A stretch of DNA of 46,633 nucleotides from Bacillota bacterium (GTDB taxonomy: Bacteria > Bacillota > Clostridia > Acetivibrionales > DSM-2933). Numbering within the stretch: position 1 is the stretch's first letter; each line of letters opens with the position of its first letter. Positions 25,256 through 33,261 of the stretch are shown here, piece after piece. The translations under genes and the position numbers were made by a program. Below the pieces are notes generated by a model that saw only the letters and a list, made by a program, of their open reading frames with translations, was not told where the DNA came from and made no database searches. The stretch spans positions 1 to 46,633 of the forward strand of contig JAEYYB010000082.1 in the NCBI GenBank assembly GCA_023430975.1, in the 5' to 3' direction.

Positions 25256-26320
25256 TTGGATCAGAATTATATAAGCGGCACAAAACTCATAACACGTTAT
25301 GTTTGTAGGGTTTTCCCCCTTGTAAACAAGGAGCTTCACAAAATATCCGGACTATGCAGCAATTCAAAAGACAAAATACTTTCCGACCTTGCGTTAAGAA
25401 GCATTAAGAAAAAAAAATTCCATGCTCAGGGTGGATCGGTATATGCATTATACCCAAATGCCCATATGGATGAGACTGTAAAATTCATAGTAAGCTTTCA
25501 GACGATAAGCGATTATCTCGATAACCTTTGTGACAGCGCAGGAATATATGATGAACAAGCTTTTCGTCAGCTTCATTACGCCATGAGGGATGCTGTTACT
25601 TTAGGCGAAGAAAACAAAGATTACTATAGGTTTTATCCTTTTAGAGAAGATAATGGCTACCTTTGTGCATTAGTTGACCAATGCAGAAAACAGGTAGCCA
25701 AGCTTCCATCCTATAACCTTATAAAAGAGCCTATTATAAAACAGGTTGAATTGTACTCAGATCTTCAGTCTCTTAAACACCTGGCAACAGATGTACGGGA
25801 AAAGAGACTTATATCATGGTCTAAAGATTACCTTCATGACCATAAAAGAATAAGCACATGGGAATTCTCTGCTGCAACAGGCTCTACACTTAATATTTTC
25901 CTTCATTTTGCTTCTGCATGGGACTTAAAGTTAACAGAAGAAGATGTAAGAAAAAATGATATGGCATATTTTCCATGGATAAACGGGCTCCACATACTTC
26001 TTGACTATTATATCGATTATGCTGAGGATATTGAAACCAATGAATTAAATTTTACCAGCTACTATGCCAACCAAAAGGAATGTGAGGAAAGGCTTATGTA
26101 TTTCATAGACAGCTCGTTTGATGCTTGCACAAACCTCAAATACCCCAAATTTCATGCAACTATAGTTAAAGGCCTTTTAGCAATGTATTTATCCGATCCA
26201 AAAGCATATAAAGGTTTTAACAGGTTTACAAGCAAATCCATCCTTAAAAATTTCGGTAGAGATAACACATACCTGTACCATAAAGTATGCAAAATGCTAA
26301 GGCTTTCAGGTGCTATTTAA
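25256..26320 (+). CDS. DUF2600 (tetraprenyl-beta-curcumene synthase-like) protein
   Basis: The 354-residue protein matches the DUF2600 family, whose Bacillus member YtpB is a terpene synthase that cyclises heptaprenyl diphosphate to tetraprenyl-beta-curcumene. Recognisable segments are the LRSIKKKKFHAQGGSVYA region, SFQTISDYLDNLCD near residue 80, YADLQSLKHL-like text near 170, and YIDYAEDIETNELNF near 260, whose Asp-rich stretches probably bind magnesium-diphosphate. No classical terpene-synthase DDxxD/NSE pair is expected in this family. The start is TTG at 25256 with GAGGAG eight bases upstream. A convergent long-chain prenyl diphosphate synthase lies 76 bp downstream and could supply its substrate. 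Product not deducible. Confidence 0.8.
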   Translation: MDQNYISGTKLITRYVCRVFPLVNKELHKISGLCSNSKDKILSDLALRSIKKKKFHAQGGSVYALYPNAHMDETVKFIVSFQTISDYLDNLCDSAGIYDEQAFRQLHYAMRDAVTLGEENKDYYRFYPFREDNGYLCALVDQCRKQVAKLPSYNLIKEPIIKQVELYSDLQSLKHLATDVREKRLISWSKDYLHDHKRISTWEFSAATGSTLNIFLHFASAWDLKLTEEDVRKNDMAYFPWINGLHILLDYYIDYAEDIETNELNFTSYYANQKECEERLMYFIDSSFDACTNLKYPKFHATIVKGLLAMYLSDPKAYKGFNRFTSKSILKNFGRDNTYLYHKVCKMLRLSGAI

Positions 26321-26357
26321 AAAAACAAGTGATTTTTCCACCTCGATGTTTTCTTGA

Positions 26358-26388
26358 GAAATTGTGGTGTAGCATGCACCATAATTTC
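26358..26388. terminator. Hairpin between convergent terpene genes
   Basis: GAAATTGTGGTG (26358-26369) pairs with CACCATAATTTC (26377-26388), with one G-T pair. It lies between two convergent stop codons and probably ends both transcripts. It resembles the hairpin at 8173-8198. Confidence 0.6.
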
Positions 26389-26396
26389 CTAGACAA

Positions 26397-27404
26397 TTAA
26401 TTCATTCTGGCATAGACCATATCCGCCAACCTATACAAGATTTCTTTATGGTATGAATCAGGAAGCTTATCCAGGCTCTTTTGAGCCTTTTCTATGTGGA
26501 CTCTGACTCTGTCATAGCATTTTTCCATTATTCCGGTTTTAGCAATTACCGAACAGATCTTTGATATGGTATCATCATCAAATTTTCTTTCTTCAATAAC
26601 ACTTTTAACCCATTGGTGATTAGCCTTATTACCAAGCAGATATATGATGGGCATTGATATAATTCCCTGCCTCAAATCCTCTCTTTTTGGCTTTCCTGTC
26701 AATTCGCTTGAGCCGCAGAGATCTAAAATGTCATCTGTAATTTGAAAGGCCAGTCCAAGATTTAATCCATATTCCCCTATTAGCTCTATCTCTTCCGATG
26801 TGGCGTTTTGAGCCGCCGCTCCTGCCTGACAGCAACATTTTAATAGAATTGCAGTTTTGCAGGCTATTTTATCATAGTATTCTTCCAGGCTGCATTCCCA
26901 ATTAAATCTATCATCCGCCTGAACAATCTCACCCACACACATGCTTTGTATTGCCTCAACCATGTACTCCATGCTGCAGTTCAATCTCTTTGAAGAAAGA
27001 ATACCAAAAGCCTTTGCAAACAAATAATCTCCGCCTAATACTGCAAAGTTATTACCCCATATGCTGTTTATGGACGGCCTGTTCCTTCGTAGTACTGAAT
27101 TATCCACAATATCATCATGAATAAGCGATGCCATGTGAATTAACTCCGCTGCTACTGCAGTTTGCAAAAGCTCAGGTGTATTTTCTCCAAAGATAAGACC
27201 GCTGTAAATTACCAGCAGCGGCCTTATCCTCTTCCCCCCTGCCTCTAAAATGTGTATACACATATTCCTGACAGTGCCGTTGGTGTCTGATATAGCCTTC
27301 ATGAGTTCTGATTCAACCTGCTTCAATTCCGGAATGTCCTTAAAGTCCAGCTTGCCATTATATTGCCTAACTTCAAACTGCTCCTTTATAATTTCCAATA
27401 CCAT
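26397..27404 (-). CDS. All-trans long-chain polyprenyl diphosphate synthase
   Basis: It elongates allylic diphosphates with isopentenyl diphosphate. The motifs are GGKRIRP (56-62), the first aspartate-rich motif DDIVD (97-101) followed by LRRNRPS, and the second DDILD (224-228) followed by GKP. The residues four and five places before the first motif are Ser93 and Ala92; small residues there let the chain grow long, so a C30-C40 product such as heptaprenyl diphosphate is likelier than FPP. It may serve menaquinone synthesis, the neighbouring DUF2600 enzyme, or both. The ATG at 27404 lies only two bases from AAGGAG; the TTG two codons later (27398) has better spacing and may be the true start. 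Confidence 0.9.
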   Translation of the reverse strand: MVLEIIKEQFEVRQYNGKLDFKDIPELKQVESELMKAISDTNGTVRNMCIHILEAGGKRIRPLLVIYSGLIFGENTPELLQTAVAAELIHMASLIHDDIVDNSVLRRNRPSINSIWGNNFAVLGGDYLFAKAFGILSSKRLNCSMEYMVEAIQSMCVGEIVQADDRFNWECSLEEYYDKIACKTAILLKCCCQAGAAAQNATSEEIELIGEYGLNLGLAFQITDDILDLCGSSELTGKPKREDLRQGIISMPIIYLLGNKANHQWVKSVIEERKFDDDTISKICSVIAKTGIMEKCYDRVRVHIEKAQKSLDKLPDSYHKEILYRLADMVYARMN

Positions 27405-27527
27405 TTCTCCTTTTGCATTATATGTTTTGCAATAACTATTTTAGGTCATTCCTTATTTTGTCCAAATGCCGTAGATTAATACAATATAATCCAAAAGGAA
27501 TTGTTTTTTTGCTTAGTTATTTTTCAT

Positions 27528-28817
27528 TCATGACTTAATAATAGATTTTGCTATTGCAACCGCCTCATCAATTGATTTAAAATCGCCTCTCTCATAGCTG
27601 ATACAGTAATATACGCCGTTATCCATCCAGCCTAATAAGTGTGCTTCCTCACTATAGGACCAATGACATTCTATACCTTCTACAACTACAATTCTGGAGT
27701 CATCTTTAACATCTCTGATTCTGTCATATTCCACAACAGGCCAATTTCCCTCGGTTATTATCAGGTTCAATGTTTTATCACCATTATCATACTCTCCATG
27801 AAACATATTACAGCTCTTATTCATGGGGTCCATTCCAACCATCTTTAAAGTTATATTGAAGCTGCCCGGTAGGCTTTCAGGAATTTTGGCCTTAAAGCCT
27901 ACCATGTTTTCTATCTCAGCCGTTGTTGTATTTTTGGGAAGATAGGACTGAGACCTGATAACACCGGCGTCATTATTTACGTCATAAGGTTTTGTAATGT
28001 TATTCATAAAATGCTCCGCCATTTTTTGAGCCACGTCATAGGTGATATCTTCATCAGTACCGTGAAGCTCATAGAAGGCTCCTTCATACTCCCAAGCAAG
28101 TATATGTGTAATCTCTACACCCACAGGCTTTTGCTGCATATCATGATTTGGATATATACCGTTAACATTCCCTTGAGCCCAGTAGAACTTGATACCCTTA
28201 ACATCAATAACCTTTTTATTTTCGAGGAATTCAATATAATTATCCTTTGAAACACTTAGCCTAATAGTATTGCTTTTATTATAATAAATAGCTGTCAATC
28301 TTACCGTAGCATTGTCTGATTTTCTAACACCTTTGTTTTTCTGAAAACACTTATAGCCTCCAAATAGCTCCGAAGGTATATGGATATTAAACCCAGCCTC
28401 TCTTGTAAGTTCTTCATCAGTCATACCGGTATAGTCATATCCTATATCCATTTCTACGAACTCATTATTAACTTCCACTTTTACAGGCTTATATCCATCC
28501 TCGGTTTTATTCATTACATAAATCCAGCTCTTTACAGCATTAATGCCATGTGCTGCTGCCACTCTGGCTTCTTTTGAGAACACAAGAGTAAGGCCTGGAG
28601 CTATAACAAAAAGCAACAAGGCCGCAGCCACATATCCTCTAATGTTTAACTTCATGGGAAATACATTTTTTGCTGTGCTCCTAAGCCGTGACGCCTGCTT
28701 TATATTTTTTATTTTGTCACCCACATCACCGATTATTTCCTTCCGGGGTTCAATATTCTTAGCTTCTTCTTCCAACAAACCACGGATTATATCATCAAAT
28801 TTTTCTTTATCATGCAT
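27528..28817 (-). CDS. Anti-sigma-factor-like membrane protein with two DUF4367-like domains
   Basis: The frame opens at 28847, but AAGGAG followed by ten bases leads to the ATG at 28817 (Met-His-Asp-Lys-Glu), overlapping the sigma-factor stop; that start gives 429 residues. A cytoplasmic N-terminal domain of about 55 residues is followed by one membrane helix (GYVAAALLLFVIAPGLTLVF) and an outer part with two similar units, each ending in a hydrophobic, aromatic strand set (around ITHILAWEYEGAFYELHG and HLLGWMDNGVYYCISYER), typical of DUF4367. Overlap with an ECF sigma gene and this topology point to a cognate anti-sigma factor sensing an envelope signal. No HxxxCxxC zinc motif is present in the N-terminal domain. 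Confidence 0.8.
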   Translation of the reverse strand: MHDKEKFDDIIRGLLEEEAKNIEPRKEIIGDVGDKIKNIKQASRLRSTAKNVFPMKLNIRGYVAAALLLFVIAPGLTLVFSKEARVAAAHGINAVKSWIYVMNKTEDGYKPVKVEVNNEFVEMDIGYDYTGMTDEELTREAGFNIHIPSELFGGYKCFQKNKGVRKSDNATVRLTAIYYNKSNTIRLSVSKDNYIEFLENKKVIDVKGIKFYWAQGNVNGIYPNHDMQQKPVGVEITHILAWEYEGAFYELHGTDEDITYDVAQKMAEHFMNNITKPYDVNNDAGVIRSQSYLPKNTTTAEIENMVGFKAKIPESLPGSFNITLKMVGMDPMNKSCNMFHGEYDNGDKTLNLIITEGNWPVVEYDRIRDVKDDSRIVVVEGIECHWSYSEEAHLLGWMDNGVYYCISYERGDFKSIDEAVAIAKSIIKS

Positions 28818-29394
28818 TAGTGCCACACTCCTTTCCATCGCAAACATATCCTTCTTTCACAAGCTCCTTGTGGAGAATCTTCCTCGCATTATGAAGCCTT
28901 GATTTTACTGTGCCTTGAAAACACTTAAGCACTTGGGCTATCTCCTTTATGGACAAGTCATTATAATAATGCAGCACTACAGTAGTCCTAAGGGGTAAGC
29001 TTAATTTATGAAGTGCATCTTTTATAAGCCTGGAAGATTCTCTTATCTCTACAAGTCTTTCAAAATCATCATTCAAATTCTCATTTACGCTGTTATAGTC
29101 ACAGCCATCAAATTCCTCAATAGAAACTTTTCCTGTTTCCTTCGCTTTAACACGCCAGCTTGTTCTAACCAAAATTCTGTAAAACCAGGGCCTAAACTTC
29201 TCAGGACTTTTAAGCGAATTCATATCCTTATAGCATTCAATGAGAGCTTCCTGGACTATATCTTCAGCTAAATCATTACGCCCTGTGATTAAAAAGGCGT
29301 ATCTTACAGCCTTATTAAAATAACTGCCAAAAAGGACTTCATAAGCCTCCATATCGCCCTGCTGACATTTTATAACCAGCCCAATCTCGTCCAT
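28810..29394 (-). CDS. ECF-family RNA polymerase sigma factor
   Basis: At 194 residues it has the two ECF domains: region 2 (about 20-85: YAFLITGRNDLAEDIVQEA, then FRPWFYRILVRTSW) and region 4 (about 125-180: LPLRTTVVLHYYNDLSIKEI, VLKCFQGTVKSRLHNARKIL), joined by an acidic linker (CDYNSVNENLNDDFERL). It should direct RNA polymerase to a small stress or envelope regulon and be held inactive by the overlapping downstream anti-sigma-like protein. ATG at 29394. An autoregulated promoter is expected upstream, where instead a half-copy of the palindromic repeat family lies (29434-29483). Confidence 0.92.
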   Translation of the reverse strand: MDEIGLVIKCQQGDMEAYEVLFGSYFNKAVRYAFLITGRNDLAEDIVQEALIECYKDMNSLKSPEKFRPWFYRILVRTSWRVKAKETGKVSIEEFDGCDYNSVNENLNDDFERLVEIRESSRLIKDALHKLSLPLRTTVVLHYYNDLSIKEIAQVLKCFQGTVKSRLHNARKILHKELVKEGYVCDGKECGTNA

Positions 29395-29424
29395 GCATTT
29401 ATCCCTTCTTCCCTTTATGGATTA

Positions 29425-29492
29425 AGCCATTACCATTCGTTATTTGCTCTGACAAATGTATGATTAATAGCACTTTTAATATAGTAATGGCT
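29425..29492. repeat. Half copy of the palindromic family inside a 9-bp inverted repeat
   Basis: Positions 29434-29483 read on the minus strand as TATATTAAAAGTGCTATTAA through ACATTTGTCAGAGCAAATAA, matching one arm of the 11.2-11.5 kb elements. It is bracketed exactly by AGCCATTAC (29425-29433) and GTAATGGCT (29484-29492). Confidence 0.65.
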
Positions 29493-29544
29493 AAGTAATA
29501 TTCTACCGGTAAAATAATGCTCTATTACATAGGGGATAATAAAA

Positions 29545-29577
29545 GAAAAAAGGTTCATTCTAGTTGAACCTTTTTTC
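29545..29577 (-). terminator. Terminator after the GH18 gene
   Basis: GAAAAAAGGTTCA (29545-29557) pairs perfectly with TGAACCTTTTTTC (29565-29577), 13 bp, just beyond the GH18 stop codon at 29581; the minus strand continues with TTTTATTATCC. Confidence 0.75.
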
Positions 29578-29580
29578 ATA

Positions 29581-31353
29581 CTAATCATTATACACATATT
29601 TTTTCTCTTTGTTTTGTGACTGCCATGCCTCATAACTATCCAGCACCTTAAGATTCTTATTTAACACATTCCAAACCTCTGAAACCTCAAAATCCTTTCT
29701 CCAACCTGCTGCACCTGCAAGCCCATACTTGTGTACGAGAGAGGATTTTAAGTCTATGGATTCCTCATTTTCCAGCCATATTTTATTGTTGCTACCATTA
29801 TCCTTATTATATTCGGCATAGAACTGACCGCTTTCTTCATCCCATTTTACTTGTGCATTATACTCCTTAATCAGGCTTTTTGCATATCCCATTGATGTAG
29901 CGACACTTCTTAACCTCTTACCGCTCTCAGTTACCCAAACCCTTGTATAATAGGGAAGGCCCAATAACAATTTTTCTTTAGGTATAAAATCAAGTGTTCT
30001 TTTTACACTATTTTCAACCCAACTCTGCTGAGCCACCGAGCCGGCATTAGGGGATTCAGCCCAGTGCTGGTCATATGCCATAAGCATTATATAATCTACA
30101 GTTTCTCCCAGCACTTTTCTATCATAGCATAATGACCAATTCTCATTAGTGCTTACAGGTGTAATATCCATTGACACTACAAGCCCTTTCTCCCTTAATA
30201 AGGGGCTAAGCTCCCTTACAAATTGAGTTAGTGCATCCTTGTCCCTAAGATTAATATCCTCAAAATCAATATTTATCCCATCCAACTTATACTGTGCTGA
30301 ATATTCCAATACTTTATTTATAACAATTTCTCTGGCGTCGGTATTATTAAGAAATACACCTGTATTGTTCGGGCCTCCCAGGTTATTGCTTAAATGTGCC
30401 CAAACTTTGTAATTATTCTTGTGTGCCCATTCAACATACGGTAAGCTAGCCCTGTTAACCATGGTACCTTTTCCATCCTTTACTTCAAACCATGTGGGTG
30501 AGATGACATCAAGGCCCTGGATCCTATCCTCATCAACCCAACCTTTTGTATTGGTTTTATAAATGGCATCCCATACCAGATTTATCTTTCCCTGCTGGGG
30601 TTTCCATAGTCCTTTAGTGTTATCAGTATCTTTGGCCTTATCAGTATCTTTAACTGCATCTAACTGTTGATTTGTTACATTTACATACTTCTTTTGAATA
30701 AAGCCTATTATGCCATCCTGAGACCTTACCTTAAGCCATTCCCCGCTGTCACCAAATACCGTCATCTTATTTTGTGGCTCTTCCTGCATGTTAAACTTTT
30801 TATATATGGGAAATTTAATGGATTCTCCCATTCTTATAACAGCCTTCCCACTGACCGGTTCTGCCGTTTTAATGTTTGTCCCGTTTTTGTCAATTATAAT
30901 TACATTTTTATCCTTTAAGTAATTAACCTCAATTTTATAAAAGTCATCAAGAAAGTCAACAGGAACATATACTACATTATTTTCTTCAATTACCGGGCTT
31001 TTAAGGCTAATTGGCTTATTATTTACAAGAGCTTCAGGGTTGTTTAAATTCATACGTATTACTTTATCATTGGTGGTAATAATAACCTTTTTCAAATTTT
31101 CATCCAAAAATATATATGGATCTAAATGTTCTTTAATAATATCAAAAGGGAGAAGAACCTCCTGATTCTTAATAACAGGTCTTCCATCCTCAATTAGCTT
31201 GTCTCCAATGACAAGATTCAATTTTCCCTCATCAAATGCCTGTACAATAGTGTTATTCGGTGCAAAATAAACAATATAAACAGAAATGGCCATAATTGCA
31301 ATAATAGATACCATTATTGTAACTATAGAAATAATTTTTAACCTTTTATTCAA
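29581..31353 (-). CDS. Membrane-anchored GH18 glycosidase with stalk and SH3-like domains
   Basis: Residues 5-30 form a signal anchor. Residues about 45-155 are a copper-amine-oxidase-N-like stalk domain (GDKLIEDGRPVIKNQEVLLP), about 170-226 an SH3-like segment (FGDSGEWLKVRSQDGIIGFI), and about 255-570 a GH18 barrel. Its catalytic motif DGINIDFE places the acid at Glu365, after the family's Asp358-x4-Asp363 pattern. Related proteins (YaaH/SleL/YdhD-like) cut N-acetylglucosamine-containing polymers: spore cortex or wall peptidoglycan rather than chitin. The SH3 and stalk domains favour a wall substrate. The start is TTG at 31353 with GGGGGAAA upstream. It forms its own transcription unit between hairpins. 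Confidence 0.9.
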   Translation of the reverse strand: MNKRLKIISIVTIMVSIIAIMAISVYIVYFAPNNTIVQAFDEGKLNLVIGDKLIEDGRPVIKNQEVLLPFDIIKEHLDPYIFLDENLKKVIITTNDKVIRMNLNNPEALVNNKPISLKSPVIEENNVVYVPVDFLDDFYKIEVNYLKDKNVIIIDKNGTNIKTAEPVSGKAVIRMGESIKFPIYKKFNMQEEPQNKMTVFGDSGEWLKVRSQDGIIGFIQKKYVNVTNQQLDAVKDTDKAKDTDNTKGLWKPQQGKINLVWDAIYKTNTKGWVDEDRIQGLDVISPTWFEVKDGKGTMVNRASLPYVEWAHKNNYKVWAHLSNNLGGPNNTGVFLNNTDAREIVINKVLEYSAQYKLDGINIDFEDINLRDKDALTQFVRELSPLLREKGLVVSMDITPVSTNENWSLCYDRKVLGETVDYIMLMAYDQHWAESPNAGSVAQQSWVENSVKRTLDFIPKEKLLLGLPYYTRVWVTESGKRLRSVATSMGYAKSLIKEYNAQVKWDEESGQFYAEYNKDNGSNNKIWLENEESIDLKSSLVHKYGLAGAAGWRKDFEVSEVWNVLNKNLKVLDSYEAWQSQNKEKKYVYND

Positions 31354-31424
31354 AATACATTTCCCCCAATCAACATATTGGAATATTATACAAGTGATTT
31401 ATCAAGATAATTTTTCAGACATAA

Positions 31425-31460
31425 AAATACACCATATGACAAATTATACATGGTGTATTT
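31425..31460. repeat. Hairpin upstream of the GH18 gene
   Basis: AAATACACCAT (31425-31435) pairs with ATGGTGTATTT (31450-31460), 11 bp with a 14-nt loop. It may be a second terminator for the 31526 gene or an operator for GH18. Confidence 0.5.
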
Positions 31461-31500
31461 GAATAAATCATTAAGAATTGGTTACAATTTTATTATAAAT

Positions 31501-31524
31501 GAACAAGTAATATTTTACTTGTTC
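31501..31524 (-). terminator. Hairpin just after the 163-residue membrane protein gene
   Basis: GAACAAGTAA (31501-31510) and TTACTTGTTC (31515-31524), a perfect 10-bp stem with a TATT loop directly after the stop codon; the minus-strand continuation ATTTATAATAAAATTG is only moderately T-rich. Confidence 0.6.
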
Positions 31525-31525
31525 C

Positions 31526-32017
31526 CTACTTGAACACTTTTCTTGGAATACAGTTTGTGATATGTTCAACCATTCTTTCATCAGGTTCAAATAACAATAA
31601 AGTCCGTGTACCTTCAAACTGAAGAACAACAAAATAAACATTCTTTGAGTCTTTAGAAGTTATTGCCATAATCTTTTTTTCTATTGTTTTAACCTCATTG
31701 TATTTATCGTGGTCTATCCTTCCAAACATTTCAAAATCTTTGCAATTTGCAGTAAATAACCTTCTTCTGTTCTTTTTTGCAACAATGATGTCAATATCCA
31801 GCTCATTGTTTGTCAGCGAGTACTCATACTCAATGTAGGTACGTCTAACAACAAAATATATGCATATACCTGAAAACAAAAGGGTAATTCCCCTTAATAA
31901 AGGAACCATTATTGCTATAAAATTTGCTCCTAAAGCTAAATAAATAACTGTCGCAACAATAAGATAGTCGCGAGTTGTTCTTCTTTTTCTAATGATCTTC
32001 TCTATAAATATATCCAT
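31526..32017 (-). CDS. Small two-helix membrane protein (DUF6106-like)
   Basis: The 163-residue protein has a basic N terminus (EKIIRKRRTTRDY), two membrane helices (about 19-37 and 40-57) and a cytoplasmic beta-rich domain (EYEYSLTNNELDIDIIVAKKNRRRLF, VYFVVLQFEGTRTLLLFEPDERM). The pattern is like the clostridial DUF6106 family, which resembles bacterial PH-type membrane-associated domains; the assignment is from memory and not firm. Function unknown. CTGGGGAGA precedes the ATG. It is separated by 313 bp from the putative exported-nuclease pair. Confidence 0.7.
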   Translation of the reverse strand: MDIFIEKIIRKRRTTRDYLIVATVIYLALGANFIAIMVPLLRGITLLFSGICIYFVVRRTYIEYEYSLTNNELDIDIIVAKKNRRRLFTANCKDFEMFGRIDHDKYNEVKTIEKKIMAITSKDSKNVYFVVLQFEGTRTLLLFEPDERMVEHITNCIPRKVFK

Positions 32018-32097
32018 TTATATTCTCCCCAGTTATCTGTATTTTGTAAGTGCTATCAATATATTTTAAACCTATTTTTATGTTATGTGAAGTGAAA

Positions 32098-32208
32098 TTA
32101 TTTTAGTTTAACTAAAATATTTCGTTTAGAAAATTCATAAGTAATCCTTCTACTTAATTTTGGGTTTGGAAAATGCACCTGACCTAGTGTTGCCACTGTG
32201 CTACGCAT
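32098..32208 (-). CDS. Doubtful 36-residue ORF
   Basis: An ATG at 32208 with AGAGGTGTAGTA upstream opens a 36-codon, strongly basic ORF (MRSTVATLGQVHFPNPKLSR, then Arg-Ile-Thr-Tyr). It occupies the otherwise empty 32018-32330 gap. It may be a true small peptide, a gene remnant, or chance; nothing known resembles it. Confidence 0.2.
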   Translation of the reverse strand: MRSTVATLGQVHFPNPKLSRRITYEFSKRNILVKLK

Positions 32209-32330
32209 TACTACACCTCTTATCAACAAAAAGTAACGCCATTTTATGAGATTCTGTTCAAATAATGACGTTTTCCAAATAATATTCTTTATGGTTTTGA
32301 ATTTGATCACTACATTTAAGATATCCGTTT

Positions 32331-33248
32331 TTAAAACTTCTCATCAATAATATTTGCTAAATCATCAATTAGTGATACATAAAACATTTCTACGTATTTA
32401 TATAATAAGGGCTTTGAAAAAAAGCCAATTCCTGTTGAGTCAGTAAAAAAGTCTAATACTTCACTATATTTCAAAACTGCTGTCTCAATTAAGTCTATGC
32501 TAATATTAATTTCTTCCGTTAATTCCAGTACTGGCAGTCTATCTAGTAAAAAGTGTCTTAATTTCTCTCTGTGCTCACCTTTTCGCTTACATAAAGACAT
32601 AGTTTTCTCTTCATAAAGCACCGCTTCATAACTCTCCCTACCATCATTGTAGAAACCTTTTCCACCATACAAACATAGTCTTACTATATCATAGATATCT
32701 GTTTTAAACCCAGATATATCAGAGTGGTAAACAAAATGATCATTAAAAGGTATGCTCACAGATTCTTCATTTGTTAAATAAAGAGATTTAGGTTTTATCT
32801 CTAGACAAAAATATTTCAGAAATGATGAGACTAAGGTCTCATCATTTCTTCTTCCTGATCGTATCAAATATGTTTCTCCATACCATGCATTTCTGTTACC
32901 AAAACCTACTATAATATTTGTTCTTCTTCTTAAACAGTATTTTAAATTACTACCCTTTATGATAAGCTTTGGCACTGGATGATACTGCGGTTTTTCAACC
33001 CCAAGATAAAAATCTATAGAAATCTTTATATCATCCCCCATATACTTATTGATTTCATTAACAATTTTTGAATCTAACCTTTTATCAGCATCAATAATAA
33101 AATCGATAATCTCCCTAGATGGATAATCACCTTGTTGAACATATATTCGGGCTTGATTAATATCATCACCAAAAAAATCAACAAACGGCTTTATTAATTC
33201 AGAATTATTACCAAAGAACTCAACATCCGCTTCTAATTCCCAAGACAT
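32331..33248 (-). CDS. Cytoplasmic partner of the exported protein; possible immunity protein
   Basis: I do not recognise the family. The frame opens at 33278 within the upstream gene, but the ATG at 33248 has GGGAAGGTG at good spacing and lies 13 bp after that gene's stop, so I use it (305 residues, starting Met-Ser-Trp-Glu-Leu-Glu). There is no signal peptide or membrane helix. It is acidic in its first 100 residues (ADVEFFGNNSELIKPFVDFF) with a basic CLRRRTN centre and a helical C terminus. Position and size suit an immunity or chaperone partner for the exported nuclease-like protein encoded just before it, but this is inference from gene order only. Confidence 0.6.
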   Translation of the reverse strand: MSWELEADVEFFGNNSELIKPFVDFFGDDINQARIYVQQGDYPSREIIDFIIDADKRLDSKIVNEINKYMGDDIKISIDFYLGVEKPQYHPVPKLIIKGSNLKYCLRRRTNIIVGFGNRNAWYGETYLIRSGRRNDETLVSSFLKYFCLEIKPKSLYLTNEESVSIPFNDHFVYHSDISGFKTDIYDIVRLCLYGGKGFYNDGRESYEAVLYEEKTMSLCKRKGEHREKLRHFLLDRLPVLELTEEINISIDLIETAVLKYSEVLDFFTDSTGIGFFSKPLLYKYVEMFYVSLIDDLANIIDEKF

Positions 33249-33261
33249 AAATTCACCTTCC

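Noticed and set aside
32098..32310. 70-residue reading of the ORF in the 32018-32330 gap
   Set aside because: The first 34 codons lack a ribosome site; only the 36-codon part from 32208 has one, and it is kept as a doubtful feature.
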